Shown here: positions 1 to 5,633 of the stretch, one piece after another
Layout: every line of letters starts with the position of its first letter
How positions within the stretch are numbered: the first letter of the stretch is position 1
NCBI GenBank assembly: GCA_039798005.1
Contig: JBDKGV010000223.1
Span: forward strand, 1-5,696
Direction of reading: 5' to 3'
Length of the DNA stretch: 5,696 nt
Origin: JBDKGV01 sp039798005
Lineage (GTDB): Bacteria; Fibrobacterota; Fibrobacteria; UBA5070
Notes under the pieces: model-generated
The model's database searches: none
Seen by the model: the letters and a program-made list of their open reading frames with translations, nothing else
What the model was told of the DNA's origin: nothing
Position numbers and translations under genes: made by a program

Positions 1-1413
1 GAAGAGCGATCCTGCCAAGGTCACCGAAACGGTGATCGGCAGGTACTTCATGAAGTTGCCCATGATGCCGGGCATCCAAAGAATGGGAAGGAACGCGGAA
101 ATCGTCGTCAATGTCGCCGTTGCAACCGGGATCATGACTTCCCGGGTGCCGTCGATCGCGGCGGCGACCTTGGTCTTGCCCATGGACAGGTGGCGGTAGA
201 TGTTCTCGACCACCACGATGCCGTCGTCCACGAGCATCCCCAGTCCCAGCACCAGCGCGAAGAGCACGACCATGTTGAGCGTGATGCCCATGATCTGCAG
301 CACGATGAACCCCAGGAGCATCGAGAAGGGGATCGCCGTGGAGATGAAGAACGAGTTGCGGAATCCCAGGAAGAAGGTCAGGATGCCGATCACCAGGAAC
401 AGGCCGGTGATGATGTGGTTGGTCAACTCGTCCACCTGGTGGCGGATCTCCGTCGACTGATCGAAGGAATAGTCGGCCTTGGTCCCGATCGGCCATCCCT
501 TGGCCTCCTCCTCGATCAAGAGCTTGGCCTGATCGATGATCTCGATGATGTTCTCACCGGTGCGCTTGGTCACGGTGATGGCAAGCGACGGCTTCCCGTT
601 GAACCGTGCGATGGAGCTGCGGTCGCGAACCCAACCGAACCTCACGGAGGCCACATCCCGCAATCGGACGACCTTGCCGGCGGAGGCCCGCACGACGACG
701 CTCTCGAAGGCTTCGGGGGTCTTGAGTTCACCCGTCATCTTGATCGAAAAGCGATTGCCCGATGCCGTAAGACTTCCGCCGGGGATGTTGCGGTGCTGGG
801 CCTGGATCGCGCCCGAGACGTCCCGCAGCGGAATGTCATAGGCCCGCAACCGGGCAGGATCGACATCGATCGAGATCTCCTTGTCCTGCTTGCCGGTCAC
901 CTTGGCATCCAGCACACCGGGAAGGGATGCGATGCGCTCCTTGAGCTCCTCCGCCACGGTTTCCAATCTCTCGACATCGTAATCCGCCGTCAGCGAAACG
1001 ATGAAGACCGGGACGTTGGAGAAGTTCAGCTCCTGGACCATCGGCTGTTCGGCGTCGGTCGGGAGATCGCCTTGGGCCTGATCCACCTTGTCACGCACGC
1101 GACGAAGAGCGGTCTCGACATCGACGTTCGTGTTGAACTCGACCTGGATCGCCGATACCGATTCCATCGATTGGCTCGTGACCTTCTTCACGCCGTCGAT
1201 TCCATCGAGCTTGTCCTCGATCTTCTCGGTGACGAGCTTTTCGATGTCCTCGGGTGCCGCACCCGGATACACCGTATTCACGAAGATGTAAGGGATCTTG
1301 ATCTCGGGGAACGACTCGCGCGGAAGCGAGACGTAGCTCATCCAACCGGAGAGGATGAGAAGCACCGCCAGCACGAGCGTGGTGACGGGATTCTTGACGG
1401 CGAATTTCGTCAT
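1..1413 (-). CDS. RND-family efflux pump, inner-membrane subunit (AcrB-like), C-terminal part beyond window
   Basis: Proton-driven inner-membrane pump of a tripartite efflux complex. Translation from ATG at 1413-1411 gives 471 residues and stays open to base 1, so just over half of a usual protein of about 1030-1050 residues is missing. Seen in order: TM1 (about residues 9-28); the conserved porter entry with LPRESFPEI and YPGA (residues 49-52); periplasmic porter subdomains to about residue 328; TM2 (about 332-350), TM3 (354-374), TM4 (379-402), TM5 (427-447) and the start of TM6. TM4 carries the adjacent aspartates D396-D397 in LVDDGIVVVENI, matching the proton-relay pair D407/D408 of AcrB. 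TM5 has the family-typical TLTTISAFLPILWMPGIMG. The start follows the adaptor stop by 3 nt with AAGGAG 6 nt upstream. Family is certain. Substrate cannot be read: drug-type (HAE) is likely, and the missing half holds the remaining relay residues. Confidence 0.95.
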   Translation of the reverse strand, partial: MTKFAVKNPVTTLVLAVLLILSGWMSYVSLPRESFPEIKIPYIFVNTVYPGAAPEDIEKLVTEKIEDKLDGIDGVKKVTSQSMESVSAIQVEFNTNVDVETALRRVRDKVDQAQGDLPTDAEQPMVQELNFSNVPVFIVSLTADYDVERLETVAEELKERIASLPGVLDAKVTGKQDKEISIDVDPARLRAYDIPLRDVSGAIQAQHRNIPGGSLTASGNRFSIKMTGELKTPEAFESVVVRASAGKVVRLRDVASVRFGWVRDRSSIARFNGKPSLAITVTKRTGENIIEIIDQAKLLIEEEAKGWPIGTKADYSFDQSTEIRHQVDELTNHIITGLFLVIGILTFFLGFRNSFFISTAIPFSMLLGFIVLQIMGITLNMVVLFALVLGLGMLVDDGIVVVENIYRHLSMGKTKVAAAIDGTREVMIPVATATLTTISAFLPILWMPGIMGNFMKYLPITVSVTLAGSLF

Positions 1414-1416
1414 GAC

Positions 1417-2487
1417 TTACTCCTTGACGCGCGAGCCTTCCGACACGCGGAAAGCCCCCTGCACCACAAGACGGTCCCCGACCTTCAAGCCGGACCGGAC
1501 CAGCACGGAATCGCCTTGGCTCGACCCGAGCACCACGTCGACCTCATGCGCCTTGCCACCGACCACGATCATGGCGCTCACGCCCTTGTCCTTGCGCAAG
1601 AGCGCTGTCGAAGGTACGACCACCGCATCCTTGAGCTTCTGTCGCAGGACACGCACGCGCCCCACCATTCCCGGGCGCAACTGGTACCCCTGATTGGGGA
1701 TGATCACCTTGGCTCCCATCACGCGATTGCGGGAATCCGCCGCAAGATCCACTGAGGACACCGTGCCCTTGTAGGCCGTACCGGGACGATCCAACAACTG
1801 GAACTCGGCGGAAATGCCGCTCTTGAAGTCGTGGGACTCCACTTCCGGGATGGAGAAGGCGGCTTCGAGGCTTTCCATCCTCACCAAACGGAAGGTCGGA
1901 CTGCCAGGACCGACAGCCTGCCACCGGTTGATCGCGCGACTGGCCACGACACCGGAGAACGGCGCTTGGCAGCGACTGTCCTCGTATTGCTTTTTGGCTG
2001 CCAGGGCCTGCGACTCCGCACCTTTGCCTTGGGCCACAAGCCCCGCGAACTGGGCTTGAAGGTTTTCCAGCGCAGCCTTGCCCAGGGACCCGGCATCGAC
2101 ATTGGCCTTGGTGCGAAGCAGTTCCCCTTGCATGGCGGCTTGAGCGGCCTTGTTGGCTTCGATCGCGGACTTCGCCGCGTCGTACTGGGCCTTGTAGCGA
2201 TCCGACTCGATGTCGCACAGCGCCTCGCCCGCCTTGACGGCCTTGCCCACCTCAACGACCGAGGAGACCACTCCCGCCGCGGAGGTCACGAGCTGGCCAT
2301 CCTCGAAGCCGCGAAGCTCCGCCGAGTAGCTGGCCCAGTCGGACCATTCGATTCCCGAAAGCTTGGAAACCACGACCGGGACGGCCGAACTGTCCACGCT
2401 GGTCACGACGGTCTTGTCCGCCTCCTTCTTCTCGCAGCCGGCGAGCAGCGCCAGGACGGAAATTGTCAAAAGAGCATTGGTATTCAT
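1417..2487 (-). CDS. RND efflux periplasmic adaptor (membrane fusion protein), lipoprotein
   Basis: Periplasmic adaptor that joins the RND pump to the outer-membrane channel; 356 residues, a normal length for the AcrA/HlyD_D23 type. The N-terminus is a lipoprotein signal with lipobox LLAGC, so Cys18 is the predicted lipidated residue, followed by Glu19-Lys20. Residues about 62-96 (EDGQLVTSAAGVVSSV, then GKAVKAGEALCDIES) form the first half of the lipoyl/barrel-sandwich domain. Residues about 97-170 are an Ala/Gln/Lys-rich alpha-hairpin. Residues 173-183 (CQAPFSGVVAS) are the second lipoyl half. Beta-barrel and membrane-proximal domains follow, including QLRPGMVGRVRV, VVVPSTALL and GLKVGDRLVVQG. 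The ATG overlaps the channel gene stop as ATGA, with GGAGG 4 nt upstream. The gene ends in TAA three bases before the pump ATG. Cys91 and Cys173 sit in the two lipoyl halves, which is uncommon in this fold. Confidence 0.95.
   Translation of the reverse strand: MNTNALLTISVLALLAGCEKKEADKTVVTSVDSSAVPVVVSKLSGIEWSDWASYSAELRGFEDGQLVTSAAGVVSSVVEVGKAVKAGEALCDIESDRYKAQYDAAKSAIEANKAAQAAMQGELLRTKANVDAGSLGKAALENLQAQFAGLVAQGKGAESQALAAKKQYEDSRCQAPFSGVVASRAINRWQAVGPGSPTFRLVRMESLEAAFSIPEVESHDFKSGISAEFQLLDRPGTAYKGTVSSVDLAADSRNRVMGAKVIIPNQGYQLRPGMVGRVRVLRQKLKDAVVVPSTALLRKDKGVSAMIVVGGKAHEVDVVLGSSQGDSVLVRSGLKVGDRLVVQGAFRVSEGSRVKE
1420..1425 (-). promoter_or_regulatory. Ribosome binding site for the RND pump gene
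   Basis: AAGGAG on the minus strand lies 6 nt before ATG 1413. It is formed by the last two sense codons (Lys-Glu) of the adaptor gene, directly before its TAA stop. Confidence 0.85.
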
Positions 2488-3845
2488 GGTGCCTCCACAA
2501 GAGGGATCAGGTCCTTGCCTTGGACGAGAGAGATCTGGATATGTGATTTGACGCGAGCGAGCCGGGCGGACAGCACGCCGAGCTCGGCACCGCGCAGCGC
2601 CTCCTCGGCCGAAAGGATGTCGGTGAGTTGGCCGGATCCGCCGTTGAAGTTCTTCTGGTAGAGATCGAAGGCTTCGCGGGCCGCAGCCACGCCTTCCAGG
2701 GCGGAGGCCAGACCGCTGTCGGCCACGATCTTCTCCGAAAGGGCATTCTCACCGGAGATCTCGATGTTGCGCTTCATGTCGGAAAGCCGGACATCCATGG
2801 TGCGCACGGCAGCACGGGTCTGACCGGCTTGCCCGGCATTGTCCCAGCCGTCAAAGATGTTCCATTGCATCCCGATGCCGATCAGCCAGTCGCGATTTTC
2901 CCAATCCAGCGTGTTCTTTGCAGCCGAGGCGTTCTGACTGGCCGTCGTGAATCCGAATTTTCCTTGCATCGCGATGGTGGGATAGTAGGCCGCCTTGTTG
3001 ATGTAGGCGTAGTCCTCCATCAGACTCCGCGCCTGCGTCATGGACTGGAGATCCTGCCGTCCTTGGTAGGCCGTGCGCAGGAGCGATTCGCGATCAGGGA
3101 CTCCTGCCGCTTCGAAGGCGACGATGCCAGCGGTATCAAGAACCGTCGTATCCTCTGAAGGTCTGGCAAGCAGCCGATTGAGCGCCTTGCGGGTGACGAT
3201 GGCCATGCTCCGGGCACTGATCAGATCCTGGCGGCTTGCAATCAACTTGGACCGGGCCATGAGCAGCTGCGCCTTCAGACCGGAGCCCATCTCGAAGGTT
3301 CTCTGCAGGTTCTTGACGGTCTCGGACTGGCGATCGATCGACTTCGCAAGCAAATCGAGCCTTGCGTGAGCCAGATACGCATTGAACCAAGCCTCGACGA
3401 CCTGGCTCTGGATTCCAAGGCGGCTGGCCGATGTCTGCGAAACGGTGAGCTTCTCTTGGGTGCTTGCCATGTGCAGCGCCGTCGTCACCTTGCCGAAGGT
3501 GTAGATCGGCTGGGTCACCTGGACCCCCAAGGAATAGCTGTAATACGGATCTTCGGAAGGGGCCGGCATTCCCAGCATGGGTGCCAAGGCCTTCATCAGG
3601 GCCGCCGAGGCGTTGGGAGACTGACCCAAGCCCGCATTCACATAGCCGTTCAGGTGAGGATAGGCCACCGACTTCACGGCTCTCACCTTCTCGTTGGCAC
3701 TGTCGACGGAATTCTTCAGCACCTGCGCTTCCGGCCCTTGGCCTACGCCTTCAGAAATGGCTTGAGCCAAGGTCAGCCCCCCGGCGAAGGTGCCCGAGGC
3801 AAGCAGTCCAGTCACCAATGCCAGCATATTGACCGTTCGTCTCAT
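2484..3845 (-). CDS. TolC-family outer-membrane efflux channel protein
   Basis: Outer-membrane exit duct of the tripartite pump; 453 residues, the usual length for the family. A Sec signal peptide is visible (MRRTVN, then hydrophobic LALVTGLLASG, probable cleavage after TFA at residue 21), and mature GGLTLAQAISEG is the typical TolC opening. There is no lipobox, so this is not an OprM-type lipoprotein. The internal duplication of the family shows: AYPHLNGYVNAG (61-72) with QPIYTFGKV (112-120) in the first half, and AAYYPTIAMQGKFGF (285-299) with WNIFDGW (328-334) in the second, plus GRQDL (262-266). Long Ala/Gln/Arg-rich helices lie between. I chose ATG 3845 because the signal peptide begins there and AAAGGA lies 7 nt upstream. 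The same frame is open 39 codons further, but those codons overlap the regulator gene in another frame. The gap to the regulator stop is 1 nt; the overlap with the adaptor is 4 nt. Confidence 0.95.
   Translation of the reverse strand: MRRTVNMLALVTGLLASGTFAGGLTLAQAISEGVGQGPEAQVLKNSVDSANEKVRAVKSVAYPHLNGYVNAGLGQSPNASAALMKALAPMLGMPAPSEDPYYSYSLGVQVTQPIYTFGKVTTALHMASTQEKLTVSQTSASRLGIQSQVVEAWFNAYLAHARLDLLAKSIDRQSETVKNLQRTFEMGSGLKAQLLMARSKLIASRQDLISARSMAIVTRKALNRLLARPSEDTTVLDTAGIVAFEAAGVPDRESLLRTAYQGRQDLQSMTQARSLMEDYAYINKAAYYPTIAMQGKFGFTTASQNASAAKNTLDWENRDWLIGIGMQWNIFDGWDNAGQAGQTRAAVRTMDVRLSDMKRNIEISGENALSEKIVADSGLASALEGVAAAREAFDLYQKNFNGGSGQLTDILSAEEALRGAELGVLSARLARVKSHIQISLVQGKDLIPLVEAP
2492..2496 (-). 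promoter_or_regulatory. Ribosome binding site for the adaptor gene
   Basis: GGAGG on the minus strand lies 4 nt before ATG 2487 and inside the 3' end of the channel gene. The spacing is slightly short, but the ATGA stop/start overlap makes reinitiation likely. Confidence 0.75.
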
Positions 3846-3846
3846 G

Positions 3847-4497
3847 TCATTTTCCTTTCCAGGCATCATTCGCACAAACAGCCCAGACACAGGATTCGTC
3901 GTATTCCTTGTGTCCTTGACCAGGCGTGGCAATCGCCTCGAGACGGGCAAGCAATTTTTCATGCTGGGATTCCGGGAGACAGGATCCGAGCGTGCGCACC
4001 ATCTTCAAGCCAGCCAAGGTGATCTGGATCAACAATGCGTCCTCTTCGCTCAACCCATCCTCGAGCAGCAAGATCCCCCAAGCCATCCAGAACCGTTGCA
4101 ACGGCTCCGAAAGGACGGGATTCGTCACGATGGCGGCGATATCGCCAAGCTGAAGGTCCTCCTCATCGGGAATCCCTGCCCTGACCGCCTTGATCCACGC
4201 CCGATGCATGCGCCCGGGAAGGGTCTTGTCCGGATCGCAAAGGAATTGCTCCCGACACGCTTGGACCATGTTGCAATGATGCTCATGCAACAATCCATGC
4301 AGCATGGCCTCTTTCGTGGGAAAGTGATACAGCAAGCCACCCTTGCTGATTCCCGCCTGAGCGGCAACCGCCTCGAGCGTCAGCTTTGGCACCCCTTGGT
4401 GCGAAATCACTTGGCGGGCGGCAATGAGAATCCCCTGTCGACCCCCCCCCGCAATGGAGGAGCGCTCGGCGCGCGACCTTGGTTCATGAGCAAGCAT
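3847..4497 (-). CDS. TetR-family transcriptional regulator, probable autorepressor of the efflux operon
   Basis: DNA-binding repressor, 216 residues. The N-terminal TetR helix-turn-helix domain spans about residues 20-66: GILIAARQVISHQG, then LTLEAVAAQAGIS and KGGLLYHFPTKEAML, matching the family pattern almost position for position. The rest is a helical ligand-binding and dimer domain of unrecognised specificity. The C-terminal tail (residues about 191-216) is longer than usual and carries C203 and C208. Six cysteines occur in all (75, 81, 87, 173, 203, 208), and a His/Cys-rich stretch (H67, H71, H73, H74, C75, C81, C87) follows the DNA-binding domain. ATG 4497 is the only good in-frame start before the HTH. 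It has no Shine-Dalgarno, and the predicted transcription start coincides with it. It is the first gene of the pump operon, directly downstream of paired palindromes, so autoregulation together with the pump is inferred. Nine consecutive G (4450-4442) encode A16-G19. Confidence 0.93.
   Translation of the reverse strand: MLAHEPRSRAERSSIAGGGRQGILIAARQVISHQGVPKLTLEAVAAQAGISKGGLLYHFPTKEAMLHGLLHEHHCNMVQACREQFLCDPDKTLPGRMHRAWIKAVRAGIPDEEDLQLGDIAAIVTNPVLSEPLQRFWMAWGILLLEDGLSEEDALLIQITLAGLKMVRTLGSCLPESQHEKLLARLEAIATPGQGHKEYDESCVWAVCANDAWKGK
3853..3858 (-). promoter_or_regulatory. Ribosome binding site for the TolC-type channel gene
   Basis: AAAGGA on the minus strand lies 7 nt before ATG 3845 and inside the last codons of the regulator gene. 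It decides the channel start in favour of the signal-peptide methionine and supports coupling to translation of the regulator. Confidence 0.8.
4442..4450 (-). repeat. Nine-base homopolymeric G tract inside the TetR gene
   Basis: Nine consecutive C on the plus strand are nine G in the coding strand, spanning codons 16-19 (Ala-Gly-Gly-Gly) just before the helix-turn-helix. Runs of this length can slip during replication or sequencing. At the present length the regulator frame is intact. A change not divisible by three would remove the DNA-binding domain from frame with ATG 4497. Confidence 0.9.
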
Positions 4498-4503
4498 ACA
4501 CCC

Positions 4504-4532
4504 AATATACCGTCTGGACGGTCGAAAGTCAA
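4504..4532 (-). promoter_or_regulatory. Sigma-70-type promoter of the efflux operon
   Basis: On the minus strand, TTGACT (4532-4527, five of six consensus bases) is followed after exactly 17 bp by TATATT (4509-4504, five of six). The expected transcription start, about 7 nt past the -10, is near 4497, the A of the regulator's ATG. This would make the message leaderless or nearly so. Both operator palindromes touch this promoter. The assignment rests on sequence match and position only. Confidence 0.8.
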
Positions 4533-4548
4533 CCGTCCAGACGGTATA
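4506..4548. promoter_or_regulatory. Paired palindromic operator, probable TetR-family binding site
   Basis: TATACCGTCTGGACGGT (4506-4522) is repeated as its exact reverse complement at 4532-4548, with nine bases between, giving a perfect 17-bp inverted repeat. Each arm is itself palindromic, ACCGTC-NN-GACGGT (4509-4522 and 4532-4545), so the region holds two full dimer-size sites whose centres are 23 bp apart, about two helical turns. The lower palindrome covers the -35/-10 spacer and one base of the -10; the upper one overlaps the first base of the -35 and extends upstream. TetR-family proteins commonly bind palindromes of this size next to their own gene, and the adjacent regulator is the obvious ligand. 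Binding by that protein is inferred. Confidence 0.85.
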
Positions 4549-4556
4549 GTTGATTT

Positions 4557-5543
4557 CTATCCCTCAGGATTCCATTCGATCACTTGATAGGGAACCAATT
4601 CCTCGATGGGAGGAAGTTCTTGGCCGATTTTCAAAGATGATCTGGATGGGGCGAGGTGCGCAAGTCGTCTCGAAAGTGTCAAAAGCAGACTCCCCGCAGC
4701 TTTGAAGTCACGTGGTCCGGCATCCAAGGATGAAACTAGTCTTTTTTCCCGCGCCTGGAAGTACCCCAAATCCAGTTCCACCAGACCATCCATTTCGGCG
4801 GCAACGATCACGATGCCACCGGCACAAACCGCATCCAAGGCTTGCACCACACGCTCCACACGGGAGTCCGTCAAGACGATCAGGTCAGGAGCGCCCTCGA
4901 GACGATCGCTCGCATCCTTCAGGTTGGTCTCCGCCGCATGAAATCCATGAGTGCAGGCATCCAGGCATTGCCGGGGATCGCAATCCACCAGAACCCGACG
5001 CGCACTCGGATGCCGCACTTCCAAGAGCATCCCCCAAAGACGGCCGATCACACCCCCACCCCATACCGCCTGTCGCAACGGCAAGGCCGGATTGGCCCTT
5101 CGCAGCGCGCGGATGGCACAGGCCAACGGCTGCAGGAAGACCTGACCGGCCGGATCGTCGCTCATCGAAAGCGCGACACTGCCCCGTCGCACATTCCATG
5201 CGGGCAGGAGCTGATGACTGGAAAGGCCTTCCGGTCGTACCCGCAATCGGGACCAGTCCAGGCACAGCGTCTCATTCCCTCGTTGACAGGCCTCGCACAG
5301 GCCACAGGAGGCGCGCCAAGCGGGGAAGATCCGCATGCCCGGATGAAAGGCGCAATCCTCCCCGGCGTCCAGGACATCGCCCACTTGGGCGCGAAGACGC
5401 GGAACGCCCCCTCGCCTCAAGACATCGATGTCTGACGGCAGCAGCAGGGAGGCGCGCATTCCGACCACAAGCTCGCCCCAACCGGGCGAGGGCAATTCGC
5501 AATGCCGCCAGCCAGCGCCGTCAAGAGTCCAAGCCTTCGCCAT
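4557..5543 (-). CDS. Medium-chain dehydrogenase/reductase (zinc-type alcohol dehydrogenase-like) with degenerate catalytic zinc site
   Basis: Cytoplasmic NAD(P)-dependent oxidoreductase fold, 328 residues from ATG 5543, close to the usual 340-350. The N-terminus MAKAWTLDG is the typical opening of the GroES-like domain. C80, C83, C86 and C94 (C-x2-C-x2-C-x7-C) are the structural zinc lobe. GGGVIG (162-167) is the Rossmann nucleotide motif, followed by VLVDCD, DLIVLTDS and AGGIVIVAAEMDG. The catalytic site is unusual. Where relatives have CG(T/S)D the sequence reads LPSD (35-38); the GHE region reads RAQ (51-53); and the EPLA motif reads QPLA (138-141). So Cys, His, Glu and Glu ligands all seem replaced. 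Function may be zinc-independent, altered or lost; the substrate is unknown. The start is uncertain: ATG 5558 gives five extra residues, and the frame stays open to a TTG at 5645 with an unconvincing extension. No start has a strong Shine-Dalgarno. The TAG stop lies 59 nt before the regulator. Confidence 0.8.
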   Translation of the reverse strand: MAKAWTLDGAGWRHCELPSPGWGELVVGMRASLLLPSDIDVLRRGGVPRLRAQVGDVLDAGEDCAFHPGMRIFPAWRASCGLCEACQRGNETLCLDWSRLRVRPEGLSSHQLLPAWNVRRGSVALSMSDDPAGQVFLQPLACAIRALRRANPALPLRQAVWGGGVIGRLWGMLLEVRHPSARRVLVDCDPRQCLDACTHGFHAAETNLKDASDRLEGAPDLIVLTDSRVERVVQALDAVCAGGIVIVAAEMDGLVELDLGYFQAREKRLVSSLDAGPRDFKAAGSLLLTLSRRLAHLAPSRSSLKIGQELPPIEELVPYQVIEWNPEG

Positions 5544-5606
5544 CTCGGTCGGGATCATGGTCGCAAAGGTAGTGCTGGACGGGATCGGCAAACGCCCAAA
5601 TGCTAA

Positions 5607-5633
5607 GCGCCACTTCCTGCATGGAAATGGCGC
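5607..5633 (-). other. Stem-loop upstream of the dehydrogenase gene (possible terminator or leader element)
   Basis: In minus-strand RNA, GCGCCAUUUCC (5633-5623) pairs with GGAAGUGGCGC (5617-5607) around a five-base loop AUGCA, an 11-bp stem with a single U-G wobble. On the plus strand the same position is a C-A mismatch, so the minus-strand transcript is the better-paired orientation. No clean U run follows (the next bases are UUAGCAUUUGGG), so intrinsic termination would be weak. It lies 49 nt upstream of ATG 5558. Roles could be the end of an upstream minus-strand transcript or part of the dehydrogenase leader. Apart from this, 5544-5696 shows only a TTGACG hexamer (5662-5657) without a convincing -10. 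Confidence 0.5.

Noticed and set aside
190..1755. 521-codon open frame on the plus strand across the pump and adaptor genes
   Set aside because: Its translation is His/Asp/Arg/Glu-rich with no recognisable domain, and it lies antisense to two certain genes. It is a shadow of their GC-rich third positions.
3846..3962. 39-codon N-terminal extension of the channel gene to an ATG at 3962
   Set aside because: It lies wholly inside the regulator gene in another frame and would bury the signal peptide. ATG 3845 has both a Shine-Dalgarno and a signal sequence.
4506..4548. Inverted repeat as an insertion-sequence end or CRISPR-like unit
   Set aside because: It is a single copy, sits exactly on a promoter, and has no transposase, target duplication or further repeats nearby; an operator explains it better.
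4545..4550. Plus-strand TATAGT as a -10 for a divergent promoter from the operator
   Set aside because: No -35-like hexamer lies 16-18 bp upstream, and it would only drive antisense RNA into the dehydrogenase; the TATA is explained by the palindrome arm.
3790..4587. 265-codon plus-strand open frame opposite the regulator and operator
   Set aside because: It is antisense to a clear TetR gene and reads through the operator palindromes; no domain and no convincing start.
4712..5572. 286-codon plus-strand open frame opposite the dehydrogenase
   Set aside because: Pro/Arg/His/Ser-rich low-complexity translation typical of antisense frames; the minus strand encodes clear MDR motifs.
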